A DNA stretch of 41,522 bases, from NCBI RefSeq assembly GCF_016462415.1, contig NZ_JAEMTF010000022.1, forward strand, positions 10,924 through 52,445, in the 5' to 3' direction. Of the stretch, positions 27,310 to 35,871 are shown one piece after another. Below the pieces are notes generated by a model. The model saw only the letters and a program-made list of their open reading frames with translations. It did no database searches and had not been told where the DNA came from. The stretch's first letter is position 1. Every line of letters begins with the position of its first letter. The DNA comes from Williamsia sp. GTDB lineage: Bacteria > Actinomycetota > Actinomycetes > Mycobacteriales > Mycobacteriaceae. Made by a program: the position numbers and the translations under genes.

Positions 27310-28106
27310 CGGCCCCGGTGACCTCGGGACCGCTGCTGGCCGACAAGGTCGTCGTGGTCGGCGGGGTCGGGCCGGGACTCGGCCGGTCGATCTGCCTGCA
27401 GGCCGCGGCCGCAGGGGCCTCGGTGGTGCTGGCGGCGCGCACCGAGGAGCGACTGCGTGCGGTGGCCGACGAGATCACCGCGGCCGGGGGGAACGCGATC
27501 GTCGTCCCCACCGACATCACCGTCGACGCCGACGTCGACCGGCTCGTCGATGCGGCGCTGACCGCCTACGGACGTGTCGACGCCCTGGTCAACAACGCGT
27601 TCGCGCTGCCGTCGATGAAGCCCTTGGCCCGAACCGATTTCGCCCACATCAGCTCCAGCCTCGACCTGACCATCCTCGGCGGCCTGCGCATGACCAAGGC
27701 GTTCACCGAGGCGTTGGCCGCCTCGGACGGCTCGATCGTGATGATCAACTCGATGGTGGTCCGGCACTCCGAGCCGCGCTACGGCAGCTACAAGCTCGCC
27801 AAGGCGGCTCTGCTGGCGATGTCGGAGTCGCTGGCGACCGAGCTCGGTGACCAGGGCATCCGCGTGAACAGCATTCTGCCGGGCTACATCTGGGACGACC
27901 AACTGAAGTGGTACTTCGGTGAGGTCGCGAAGAAGTACGAGATCAGTGCCGATGACGTGTATGCACAGACCGCGGCGAGATCCGATCTGAAGCGACTGCC
28001 CGAGCCCGACGAGATCGCCCGTGCGGTGGTGTTTCTCGCGTCACCGTGGGCCAGTGCGATCACGGGGCAGACGCTCGACGTCAACTGCGGCGAGTACCAC
28101 AACTGA
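27306..28106 (+). CDS. Short-chain dehydrogenase/reductase (Rv3530c-like)
   Basis: This 266-residue classical SDR has the cofactor glycines in VVVVGGVGPGLGRS (about residues 15-28), ALVNNAFAL (94-102), a catalytic Ser near 149 and Y162-x3-K166 in GSYKLAKAALL. The motif is GGVGPGLG rather than TGxxxGIG, with a Pro between the glycines, which is a mild oddity. Arg45 after the second strand (LAARTEERL) hints at NADP(H). The substrate is probably a steroid intermediate with a hydroxyl or keto group, by operon context only. It overlaps the DUF1214 gene by ATGA. Confidence 0.85.
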   Translation: MTAPVTSGPLLADKVVVVGGVGPGLGRSICLQAAAAGASVVLAARTEERLRAVADEITAAGGNAIVVPTDITVDADVDRLVDAALTAYGRVDALVNNAFALPSMKPLARTDFAHISSSLDLTILGGLRMTKAFTEALAASDGSIVMINSMVVRHSEPRYGSYKLAKAALLAMSESLATELGDQGIRVNSILPGYIWDDQLKWYFGEVAKKYEISADDVYAQTAARSDLKRLPEPDEIARAVVFLASPWASAITGQTLDVNCGEYHN

Positions 28107-28135
28107 TCGAGCCGGTCACCAGAAGGAGTTCTCCC

Positions 28136-29287
28136 ATGACAGGACGCACCAGCGTCGGAACGGTCGCCGATCTCCACGCGTCGGCGACCAAGGCGTGCGG
28201 CCTGGACGACTTCGGTGCCGACGACTACACCGAGGGGCTCGAGGTACTGCTCGACTCCTACGCCGGTGAGGCCGGTCTGACCGAGCTGGGCAGCAAGATG
28301 TTCCGGTTCTTCCTCCGCGGGGCGTTGGTCGCGCGACTGCTCAGCGAGGCGTCGTGGAAGGCCAACCCGGCGTACGCCGACGTCGCCGTCGACCGCCCCG
28401 TCTTCGTCACCGGCCTCCCGCGGACCGGGACCACCGCGCTGCACCGCCTGCTGACGGCCGATCCCGCGCATCAGGGCCTCGAGATGTGGTTGGCCGAGTT
28501 CCCGCAGCCCCGGCCCCCGCGGGACACCTGGGAGGCCAATCCTGTTTTCCAGCAGATCAACAGCGGTCTCGAGCAGCACCACGTCGACAACCCGGAGTTC
28601 ATGGGCCTGCACTACATGAGCGCCGACGACGTCGAGGAGTGCTGGCAGCTGCTCCGGCAGACGATGAAATCGATCTCGTACGAATCGCTGGCCTACCTGC
28701 CGTCGTACTCACGGTGGCTCGCCCAGCAGGACTGGACGAACGCCTATGCGCGGCATCGCAAGAACCTTCAGCTCATCGGTCTCAACGACCCGGGCAAGCG
28801 ATGGGTGCTGAAGAACCCCAGCCACCTGTTCGCCCTCGACGAGTTGATGTCGGTGTACCCCGACGCGTTGATCATCCAGACCCATCGGCCGCCGCGGACC
28901 ATCATCGGGTCGATGTGTTCGTTGGCGCAGAGCGCGACTGACGGGTGGTCGACGACGTTCGTGGGCGAGAAGGTCGGCCAGACGCAGCTCGAACTGTGGT
29001 CCCGTGGGTTGCGTCGGTTCACCGAGGCGCGGGCGCGATACAACCCGGACCAGTTCGTCGACGTCGACTTCACCGAACTCCGCGACGACCCGATCGGAAC
29101 GGTCGAACGCGTGTACGCCGCGCTGGGCGCGCCGTTCACCGATGACGCACGCGGGGCGATGACCGCCATGGACGCCGAGAGCAGATCCGGGGATCGCAAA
29201 CCGGCGCATCGCTATTCACTCGCCGACTTCGGTCTCGGCGACGAGATGGTGGATGCCGAGTTCGAGGGCTTGGTGCCCCAGGCCTGA
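28136..29287 (+). CDS. Sulfotransferase-family protein (Rv3529c-like)
   Basis: The 383-residue protein has a PAPS 5'-phosphosulfate-type loop, PVFVTGLPRTGTTALHRLL (about residues 88-106), and a plausible 3'-phosphate region LIIQTHRPPRTIIGSMCSLA. Length is near M. tuberculosis Rv3529c (384), as I recall. Family members transfer sulfate from PAPS to a hydroxyl group; whether this one sulfates a steroid is unknown. ATG 28136 has AGAAGGAG 7 bases upstream. It is the last gene of the hsaA operon. PAPS-making genes lie about 6.6 kb downstream. Confidence 0.85.
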   Translation: MTGRTSVGTVADLHASATKACGLDDFGADDYTEGLEVLLDSYAGEAGLTELGSKMFRFFLRGALVARLLSEASWKANPAYADVAVDRPVFVTGLPRTGTTALHRLLTADPAHQGLEMWLAEFPQPRPPRDTWEANPVFQQINSGLEQHHVDNPEFMGLHYMSADDVEECWQLLRQTMKSISYESLAYLPSYSRWLAQQDWTNAYARHRKNLQLIGLNDPGKRWVLKNPSHLFALDELMSVYPDALIIQTHRPPRTIIGSMCSLAQSATDGWSTTFVGEKVGQTQLELWSRGLRRFTEARARYNPDQFVDVDFTELRDDPIGTVERVYAALGAPFTDDARGAMTAMDAESRSGDRKPAHRYSLADFGLGDEMVDAEFEGLVPQA

Positions 29288-29303
29288 TGGGCCGGTGCGG
29301 TGC

Positions 29304-30539
29304 CTAGGCCGGGCGCGGGTCGGGCTGAGGCACCTGGAAGTGATACCCCTGCGCGAGCGGACACTGCAACGCCACCAGCGAGCGGACCTGCTCGGGGGTC
29401 TCGATGCCCTCGGCGATCACCACCAGATCGTTGGCGTCCGCGTGTTCGATGAGACCGGTCAACAGGTGGTCGACGACCCGCGTGCCGAGACCGGACGTCA
29501 GCGATGCGTCGATCTTGAACCCGTCGATGGGCCATGTCACCATCCGACTCAGCGACGACCAGCCGCGGCCGACGTCGTCGATGACGATCTGTGCGCCGAT
29601 CGTCCGCAGCATCGAGATCGCCTGTGCAGCGACCGTGTCGTCCAGGGTGGCCGACTCGATGAGTTCGATGCGCAATCGACAGGCGGGGAAGTCGCTCTCG
29701 GTGATCACCGCGGTGAGCATGTCGATCCGCTGCGGCCGGATGAGATGTGCGCCGTCGATGTTGGCGTGCAGGACGGCCGGCTCGTCGGTGGTGGTGTCGT
29801 GTTCGAGCATCATCGCCATGGCCTGACGCAGAACCTGCAGGTCGAGGTCGAGCATGATGTCAGTGCTGCGGACCGTGGGCAGAAACCGCGCCGGACTCAG
29901 GACACCGTCGGTCGGGTGTAGCCACCGGCACAGCGCCTCGTACCCGTGGGTCCGTCGGGTACGCGGATCGACGATGGCCTGGAACCACGGCCGGATCTCG
30001 TCGCGCGACATGGCGTCGACGATCTCCTCGATCGAGTACGCGTCTGTGGTGACGGTCCGGTCGCGCTGCAACTCGAGTTGTTCCTGCAGGATCTGGGCGT
30101 ACTTCTGCACGATCTGCACGTCCTCGGCGCCGATGTCGTGCCCGATGGTGTCGGTCATGCACAGGGTGCCGATGGGGGTGTGTTCACGACTGAACAGCGG
30201 TACCCCCACGTAGGTACGCATGCCTGCCGCGACGAGCGGAGCGGTGAGCGACGGATCGATCCCGGGTTCGGATGCATCGGTGATCACCAGCGGCCGTCCG
30301 GTGTCGACGACTTCCCTGCACGTCGTGGACTGGCGGTCGGTGACGGTCCCGACCAGCCCGTCGACGCCGTACGCGGCGAGGACGTGTTGTTTCTCGTCGT
30401 CGAGGATGTGCAGGATCGCGACGGGATACCCGGCCGCTGTGGCGGCGAGCTCGAGAGTCGTCTTCAACACGGGGCTGACGCTCGCCGGATCGAGATAATT
30501 TCCAGCGGGGCCGCCACGCATCCTCGAGCGGTCATTCAT
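29304..30539 (-). CDS. GAF-EAL cyclic-di-GMP phosphodiesterase-type protein
   Basis: The product is about 411 residues. An N-terminal GAF sensor domain (about 20-150; TYVGVPLFSREHTPIGTLCM) is followed by an EAL domain (about 155-410). The key EAL residues look intact: GYEALCRW, HANIDG (Asn), RIELIES, VIDDVGRGWSS (DDVG in place of DDFG), DGFKIDASL, VIAEGIET and AQGYHFQVPQP. It is therefore likely to hydrolyse c-di-GMP under control of a small ligand or redox cue. No membrane span is seen. The start is uncertain: ATG 30539 lacks a clear ribosome site, and GTG 30575 is possible. It converges on the sulfotransferase gene and has no evident tie to steroid breakdown. Confidence 0.85.
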   Translation of the reverse strand: MNDRSRMRGGPAGNYLDPASVSPVLKTTLELAATAAGYPVAILHILDDEKQHVLAAYGVDGLVGTVTDRQSTTCREVVDTGRPLVITDASEPGIDPSLTAPLVAAGMRTYVGVPLFSREHTPIGTLCMTDTIGHDIGAEDVQIVQKYAQILQEQLELQRDRTVTTDAYSIEEIVDAMSRDEIRPWFQAIVDPRTRRTHGYEALCRWLHPTDGVLSPARFLPTVRSTDIMLDLDLQVLRQAMAMMLEHDTTTDEPAVLHANIDGAHLIRPQRIDMLTAVITESDFPACRLRIELIESATLDDTVAAQAISMLRTIGAQIVIDDVGRGWSSLSRMVTWPIDGFKIDASLTSGLGTRVVDHLLTGLIEHADANDLVVIAEGIETPEQVRSLVALQCPLAQGYHFQVPQPDPRPA

Positions 30540-30620
30540 CAGAGGGATGGTAGTACCCCGGTCGGGTACGCCCACCCACCGCGGGCATGAGCTCGCACCG
30601 CGACGCGGGACCGCCCGCGG

Positions 30621-31727
30621 TCAGAGACCGGCGGCATGCGCCAGTGAGTCCATCGATGCCGACGGTTGACCGAACAGCTGTGCGGCGCCGTGGGTTCTCT
30701 TGAAGTACAGCTGTACGTCGTGCTCCCAGGTGATGCCGATGCCCCCGTGCAGCTGGACCGCCTCGCCCGCGACCGAGGCGCTCATCTGCGAGCAATAGAC
30801 GCGTGCGGCGGCGGCCAGTTCGACGGCGTCGGGATCGTCGGCCACGAGCGCCCCCGCCGCCGCATAGGAGATCGACCGCGCGGTCTCGGTGAATGCGTAC
30901 ATGTCGGCCATCCGGTGTTTGAGGGCCTGGAAGGAACCGATCACCCGTCCGAACTGTCTGCGCGACGAGGTGTGGTCCACGGTCTGATCGAGCACCGCGC
31001 GCGCGGCGCCGACCTGCTCGGCCGACAGCGCGACCGCCGCGACGGTCCGCAGCCGGGCCAGGAGGTCGGCCGGAGCGGCGATCGTCTGCGACGGGGTCTC
31101 GTCGAAGCTCACCGACGACAGCGGCCGGGTGGGGTCCATCGTGGGCAGCGCGGTCACGACCACACCGTCGGCGTCCGGGGACACCTCGTGCAGGGTCACG
31201 TGTCCGCCGGATCGCGCGACGACGATCAACACGTCCGCGTACTCGGCGTCGAGCACGTAATGCGCGGTGCCGGTGAGAAGTCCACCGTCGGCGCGCACCC
31301 CCGGGTCGTCCCAGCCCGCCGCATCCGCCCAGCAGAGTGCGGCGATGGATTCGCCGGCCGCGATCGCGGGGAGCACCCGTTGACACGCCTCGTCGTCGCG
31401 GGAGAGCAGCACCGCCTGTGCCGACAGGACGGCCGACCCGAGCATGGGCACCGGGCTCAACGTCCGGCCGAGTTCCTCGAGCACGACGTGGGATTCCATC
31501 AGCGACGCGTCCACGCCACCGAAGCGTTCCGGGATGGCCAGTGCGGCGACACCGATCTGTTCGGCCAACGCACTCCACAGCGTCCGGTCGTAGCGCGGGG
31601 TCGCGGCCATCGCCGACCGCAGCGCGGCAGAGTCGCCGTGGCGGCGCAGCACGTCGCGCACCGCACCCCGCAGGTCCGCCTGGTCCTCGGTGTCGATGCC
31701 GGGCGAGGTGATCACAGGGGAGCTCAC
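30621..31727 (-). CDS. Acyl-CoA dehydrogenase, FadE33-like
   Basis: The 368-residue acyl-CoA dehydrogenase has IPERFGGVDASLMESHVVLE, TSSRRQFGRVIGSFQALKHR and LHGGIGITWEHDVQLYFKR. Motifs of the beta-domain are weak, as in subunits that work as heteromers. It is the last of three dehydrogenase genes in the order 396-, 330- and 368-residue, which recalls fadE31-fadE32-fadE33 (Rv3562-Rv3564) of the KstR2 regulon, involved in C/D-ring degradation. GTG 31727 overlaps the stop of the preceding gene (GTGA); the ATG-initiated longer frame runs inside it. Assignment to FadE33 rests on order and regulation rather than alignment. Confidence 0.75.
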   Translation of the reverse strand: MSSPVITSPGIDTEDQADLRGAVRDVLRRHGDSAALRSAMAATPRYDRTLWSALAEQIGVAALAIPERFGGVDASLMESHVVLEELGRTLSPVPMLGSAVLSAQAVLLSRDDEACQRVLPAIAAGESIAALCWADAAGWDDPGVRADGGLLTGTAHYVLDAEYADVLIVVARSGGHVTLHEVSPDADGVVVTALPTMDPTRPLSSVSFDETPSQTIAAPADLLARLRTVAAVALSAEQVGAARAVLDQTVDHTSSRRQFGRVIGSFQALKHRMADMYAFTETARSISYAAAGALVADDPDAVELAAAARVYCSQMSASVAGEAVQLHGGIGITWEHDVQLYFKRTHGAAQLFGQPSASMDSLAHAAGL

Positions 31728-32716
31728 GGGGCCCCCACGTGCGCGGTGACCGACCGCAGGACGCGGGCGCGGTGCAGTGCCGGGGTGCCCCACGCGGTGA
31801 GCAGGGCGCGCGTCTTGGTCAGGTACAGCGACAGGTCGTGCTCCTGGGTGTAGCCGATCGCGCCGAGGGTCTGCAGTCCGACGCGCGATGCGAGGTACGC
31901 GGCCTGGCCCGCCGCGACCTTGGCCGCCGACACGTCGCGCGAGGCGTCGCCGCCCGCGGGCACCGAGCCGTCGAGCGCGAGTGCGGCCCCATGGACCAGC
32001 GGACGCGCCATCTCGACGGCGATGGCCACGTCGGCGAGGTGGTGCTTGATGGCCTGAAAGGATCCGATCGGACGGCCGAACTGGGTGCGTGTGATCGCGT
32101 ACGCACCGGACATCGCCAGCATCTGTGAGGCCAGACCGAGCAGTTGCGCGGCGGTGGCCAGCGCGCCGTGGTCGAACGCCGCCGTGCCGTCGAGGTCGGT
32201 GGCGACCGTGTCGGCGGGGGCGAGCACCGACACCGTGCGGGCCCGGTCGACCGAGGCGTGGGTGCTCACCACGTCACCCGCGCTCAGGGTGGTCCCGTCG
32301 AGAAGCAGTCGGTGCGTCGCGGCGTCGCTGTCGGCGGCGTAGGGGACGTCGTCGGGGATCGCCAGCGTGGCCAGCTCGCCCGAGGCCAACGCCTCGAGGA
32401 GGTCGGTGCGGTCGGTGGCGGTGAGCAGGGTGGGTACCGCGCCGATGGTCTCGGCGACCGGACCGGGGACGCAGTGCCTGCCGAGTTGCTCGGCGGCGAC
32501 CACCATCTCGAGTGCACCGGCGCCGAACCCGCCGGACGCCTCGTCGATCAGCAGGGCCGTCACGCCGGTGTCGGCGAGTCGCGCCCACACCGCGAGCCCC
32601 GGGCCGCGGTCCCCGTCGTTCCACGACCGCACGACCGCGGGCAGGTCGGCGCGCGTCAGCATCGAGTCGATGCTGTCCGCGAGGTCGGTGTGCTCGGACT
32701 CGAGCAGGAATCTCAT
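31724..32716 (-). CDS. Acyl-CoA dehydrogenase, FadE32-like
   Basis: This 330-residue, short acyl-CoA dehydrogenase subunit has FGAGALEMVVAAEQLGRHCV, ITRTQFGRPIGSFQAIKHHL and TLGAIGYTQEHDLSLYL. The middle beta-domain is reduced, as in other small partner subunits of actinobacterial steroid dehydrogenases. ATG 32716 overlaps the preceding stop by four bases, and the downstream gene overlaps its own stop, so all three dehydrogenases are made together. FadE32 is the best guess by order. Confidence 0.75.
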   Translation of the reverse strand: MRFLLESEHTDLADSIDSMLTRADLPAVVRSWNDGDRGPGLAVWARLADTGVTALLIDEASGGFGAGALEMVVAAEQLGRHCVPGPVAETIGAVPTLLTATDRTDLLEALASGELATLAIPDDVPYAADSDAATHRLLLDGTTLSAGDVVSTHASVDRARTVSVLAPADTVATDLDGTAAFDHGALATAAQLLGLASQMLAMSGAYAITRTQFGRPIGSFQAIKHHLADVAIAVEMARPLVHGAALALDGSVPAGGDASRDVSAAKVAAGQAAYLASRVGLQTLGAIGYTQEHDLSLYLTKTRALLTAWGTPALHRARVLRSVTAHVGAP

Positions 32717-33903
32717 CGGTCGCCCCGGGGTAGTCCGAGCAGACGCTCGGCGATGACATTGCGTTGGATCTCGTTGGTGCCGGCGTAGATCGGGCCGGAC
32801 AGCGAGAACAGGAAACCGTCCATCCATCCGCCCGTCGAATCGTCGGGTGTGGGGCCGGCGATCTCGGCGTCGGTGCCGAGCAGGTCCAACGCGGTCTCAT
32901 GCGTGGCGATGTCCCACTCCGACCAGAAGACCTTGTTGATCGACGACTCCATACCGAGTTGCCCGCCCTCGGCGAGACGGCTGACCGTCGCGTAGGTCGA
33001 CAACTCGTAGGCGCGGGCTCCGATCCAGGCGTCGGCGACCCGCGCACCGAGAGCATCGCCGGACGTACCGTTCTTGTCCGCCCGGGCCCACAGCGCCAGC
33101 AGTCGGTCGGTGGTCGCCAGGAATCGGCCGGGGGAGCGCAGCGACAGTCCGCGTTCGTTCGCCGCGGTGCTCATCGCGATCCGCCATCCGTTGTCCACCT
33201 CGCCGATCACACCTGAGTCCCCCGGGCGATCCGGGTCGTCGGGGACGAACACGTTGTCAAGGAACAGTTCCGCGAAACCGGGCTCGCCGTCGAGCTGGTT
33301 GATCGGCCGAACGGTCACCCCGTCGGCGCGCAGGTCGAACATGAAGTAGGTGAGACCCTTGTGGCGGGACGACTCCGGATCGCTGCGGAACAGTCCGAAT
33401 CCACAGTCGGCGAAACTGGAGCGTGAGCTCCACGTCTTCTGCCCGCTGAGCAGCCAACCGCCGTCGGTGCGGACGGCCGTCGACCGCAGCGACGCGAGGT
33501 CACTCCCGGATTCCGGTTCGCTCCACGCCTGCCCCCAGATGTCGTCGGCCCGCGCCATCCGCGGCATGATCCGGGCGAGCTGGTCGGGATGGGCGTGCTC
33601 GAAAAGAGTGGGGGCGAGCAGGAAGATGCCGTTCTGGCTGACCCGTCCGGGGGCGCCGCTGCGGTAGTACTCCTCCTCGAAGACCACCCAGTGCAGCAGA
33701 CCGACATCGCGTCCGCCGAACTCCTGTGGCCAACTCACCACGGACATGCGCGCGTCGGCCATGGTCCGTTCCCACTCCCGGTGGGCCTCGAACCCCTCCG
33801 CCGAATCCATCGACGGCAGTGGGGAGCTCGGCACGTTCGCCGCCAGCCAGGAACGGACCTCGGTGCGGAAGGACTCGGTGTCGTCGTCGAAGGTGAGGTC
33901 CAT
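32713..33903 (-). CDS. Acyl-CoA dehydrogenase, FadE31-like
   Basis: This 396-residue protein starts MDLTFDDDTESFRTEVRSWL. It has full catalytic-side motifs: AWSEPESGSDLASLRSTAV, LLSGQKTWSSRSSFADCGFG, HKGLTYFMFDLRADG and the C-terminal GPIYAGTNEIQRNVIAERLL. Its size and first place match FadE31 (398 residues, as I recall). By the pattern of actinobacterial heteromeric enzymes it would supply FAD contacts complementary to the two smaller subunits. ATG 33903 shares one base with the crotonase stop. The long frame upstream (to 34446) is inside the crotonase gene. Confidence 0.78.
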   Translation of the reverse strand: MDLTFDDDTESFRTEVRSWLAANVPSSPLPSMDSAEGFEAHREWERTMADARMSVVSWPQEFGGRDVGLLHWVVFEEEYYRSGAPGRVSQNGIFLLAPTLFEHAHPDQLARIMPRMARADDIWGQAWSEPESGSDLASLRSTAVRTDGGWLLSGQKTWSSRSSFADCGFGLFRSDPESSRHKGLTYFMFDLRADGVTVRPINQLDGEPGFAELFLDNVFVPDDPDRPGDSGVIGEVDNGWRIAMSTAANERGLSLRSPGRFLATTDRLLALWARADKNGTSGDALGARVADAWIGARAYELSTYATVSRLAEGGQLGMESSINKVFWSEWDIATHETALDLLGTDAEIAGPTPDDSTGGWMDGFLFSLSGPIYAGTNEIQRNVIAERLLGLPRGDR

Positions 33904-34823
33904 CAGGCGGTCCCGCCCGCACTCGTCCCACCGGCGCTGGCCTTCATCGATTTCGCGTCCATCCCGCCGAGGGAGTCGCCGCCGGCCGCCTCGGCGTTGG
34001 CGCTGTGTGCGAAGTGGTGCCAGCCGAACACCGAGTCCATCGAGGTGCGCAGACCCATCTGGTCCTCGCAGATGTTGACGGCCTTCTTGGCCAGCGCCAA
34101 GCCGAGCTGCGGCATCTCGACGATTCGGGCGGAGATCTCGTTCACCTTGTCCTGCAGTTCGTCTCGGGCCACGACGTGGTTGACCATGCCCCACTCCTGT
34201 GCCTGCGCCGCCGCGAACCGCTCGCCGGTGAACAGCAGTTCCTTGGCCCGACGCGGGCCGAGGACGAAGGCGTGGGCGAAGTACTCGACGCCCGGGATGC
34301 CCATCCGCACCACGGGATCGGAGAAGAAGGCGTCGTCGGAGGCGACGATGAAGTCGCACACCCAGGCCAGCATGAGGCCGCCGGCGATGCAGGCGCCGTG
34401 GACCTGGGCGATCATCGGCTTCGGGATCTCGCGCCATCGACGACACATGCCGACGTAGACCTCGATCTCGCGGGCGAGTCGCTGGTCGCCCCCGCTGCGG
34501 TCGGTGTGGTCCCAGTAGAGCGAGGCGGTGTTCGGGTACTGCACGTGGAAGTCGCGCTCGGGGGTCCCGATGTCGTGGCCCGCCGAGAAGTGTTTACCGT
34601 TCGCACGCAGCACGATCACCTTCACCGCGTTGTCGTCGACCGCGCGCACGAAGGCGGCGTCGAGCGAGTACGTCATCACCGAGTTCTGCGCGTTCCGGAA
34701 GTCGGGGCGGTTGAGCGTCACGTACGCGACACCGTCGGCGACCTCGTAGGCCACCGGCGTCGAGTCGGCGGTGAGCTGGTCGCCGGTGAGGGGCGCCGGG
34801 ATCTGGCTGGCGGGCTCGGTCAT
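33903..34823 (-). CDS. Crotonase-family enoyl-CoA hydratase
   Basis: The 306-residue crotonase has the first oxyanion-hole segment LRANGKHFSAGHDIG and the second HGACIAGGLMLAWVCDFIVA, followed by MGIPGVEYFAHAFVLGPRRAKELLFTG. The tail is rich in Ala, Gly and Ser, beyond the usual fold (about 40 extra residues). It may hydrate an enoyl-CoA or open a ring in late C/D-ring breakdown, since it heads the fadE31-33-like operon behind a KstR2 site. EchA20 is another KstR2-regulated crotonase, but it sits elsewhere in mycobacteria and is shorter, so I give no symbol. Confidence 0.82.
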   Translation of the reverse strand: MTEPASQIPAPLTGDQLTADSTPVAYEVADGVAYVTLNRPDFRNAQNSVMTYSLDAAFVRAVDDNAVKVIVLRANGKHFSAGHDIGTPERDFHVQYPNTASLYWDHTDRSGGDQRLAREIEVYVGMCRRWREIPKPMIAQVHGACIAGGLMLAWVCDFIVASDDAFFSDPVVRMGIPGVEYFAHAFVLGPRRAKELLFTGERFAAAQAQEWGMVNHVVARDELQDKVNEISARIVEMPQLGLALAKKAVNICEDQMGLRTSMDSVFGWHHFAHSANAEAAGGDSLGGMDAKSMKASAGGTSAGGTA

Positions 34824-34838
34824 GAGTCGACACTACCT

Positions 34839-34852
34839 AGCAAGTGCTTGGT
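34839..34852. promoter_or_regulatory. KstR2 operator before the crotonase-fadE operon
   Basis: AGCAAGTGCTTGGT fits the published KstR2 motif AnCAAGnnCTTGnT at every fixed position on both strands. It lies 15 bases before the crotonase start, inside the 38-base gap after the IclR gene. Thus the operon probably has its own promoter and is induced by HIP-CoA-type ligands through KstR2, which is not encoded in this window. Confidence 0.85.
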
Positions 34853-34861
34853 TGGTAAAGC

Positions 34862-35755
34862 TCACCGCAGCATGGCGCGCTCGATCTCCGCGGCCGCGTC
34901 CTGCAGCTCGCCGACCAGCGCGGCGAGGTCCGATCCGCCCACCGACGTGCCGGGACAGAGCACGATCGACGACGTCACCCGGTTCTGCGCGACGCGGTCG
35001 GCCTCGGAGCGCACGGGCGCCGCCACCGACAGCGCGCGGACGTCCCCGTCGAGGTCCTCGGGCCGGTAGTCGGAGTTCATCAGATCCATCAGGAGCTCGG
35101 CCAGGCGTCGCCGTACCGGTTGCGACGCCTCGGTGAGGTGGACTGCGCGCAGTGTCTGGATCACCTCGGTCGCCTCCGGGCCGAGGCGCTCCACGCTGTA
35201 CCCGCGCTCGCGAATGTCGGCCAGCAGCGACGCGAGCCGGTCGCGAGTCGGTGGTGGCGCGGTGGACAACCATTCGGTCTGCTCGCGCCCACCCGCCCAC
35301 GCGATGTACTCGCGGCACAGCGGTGCGGTGATGGGGATCCTCGTCCCCGGAGCGGCCCAGGCGATGTCACCGGCGATCTCGGTGACCTGGATGAAGTCGC
35401 CATCACGCTCGGACAGGAAGACCGGCAGTCCGATACGCCGATGGAGGTCGGCGAGCACCGGGCGGGCGGCGCTGGTCAGTGGTTGGGCGCCCGCGGCGTG
35501 GCGGATGCGGGCGAGGAAGCTGGGCGCGAGCGAGAAACGTCCGGCGTCGTCGCGGACGGTCCAGCCGTCGGTGCAGAGCTGGGTGAGCACCGCGTGTGCG
35601 GTCGCCCGCGTCATGTCGGTGGCGCGGATGATGTCGGCCAGCGTCGGACGCGCCGTCACGTCGTCGGCGAGATGGTCGATCACCGACACGACCCGTCGGG
35701 TCGGCGCCGACACCGGTTGACGATCGGTCTCGTCGCCACCTACATTCAGTGTCAT
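34862..35755 (-). CDS. IclR-family transcriptional regulator
   Basis: The 297-residue protein has an N-terminal winged helix (PTLADIIRATDMTRATAHAV then LTQLCTDGW, about residues 37-65) and an IclR effector domain (LHRRIGLPVFLSERDGDFIQ, ITAPLCREYIAWAGG, RERGYSVERLG). Effectors of the family are often aromatic or small acids. It lies upstream of the crotonase operon on the same strand and is divergent from cysD; its target could be either or itself. No Shine-Dalgarno precedes ATG 35755, so a leaderless mRNA is possible. Confidence 0.82.
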   Translation of the reverse strand: MTLNVGGDETDRQPVSAPTRRVVSVIDHLADDVTARPTLADIIRATDMTRATAHAVLTQLCTDGWTVRDDAGRFSLAPSFLARIRHAAGAQPLTSAARPVLADLHRRIGLPVFLSERDGDFIQVTEIAGDIAWAAPGTRIPITAPLCREYIAWAGGREQTEWLSTAPPPTRDRLASLLADIRERGYSVERLGPEATEVIQTLRAVHLTEASQPVRRRLAELLMDLMNSDYRPEDLDGDVRALSVAAPVRSEADRVAQNRVTSSIVLCPGTSVGGSDLAALVGELQDAAAEIERAMLR

Positions 35756-35757
35756 AT

Positions 35758-35786
35758 TGTCGAACGGTAGTGTCGAATAACCGACA
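35758..35786. promoter_or_regulatory. TGTCGAA repeats and TGTCG/CGACA palindrome, candidate IclR operator
   Basis: TGTCGAA occurs at 35758-35764 and again at 35771-35777, 13 bases apart. The second copy also forms TGTCG-AATAAC-CGACA (35771-35786), a perfect 5-bp inverted repeat. The cluster starts 3 bases before the IclR start and lies about 90 bases before cysD. Binding by the IclR protein is inferred. Confidence 0.45.
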
Positions 35787-35871
35787 TTGCAAGCATTGCC
35801 CTCGCGCGGTGTTCGATGGACCCAGGCGAGGGGCCGGTGGTCAACAGCGGTGATCGAGTGAGGAGTCGTCA

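Noticed and set aside
29288-29303. GCCTAGGC at the sulfotransferase/EAL junction as a regulatory palindrome
   Set aside because: It is an 8-base palindrome overlapping a stop codon, too short to mean more than chance.
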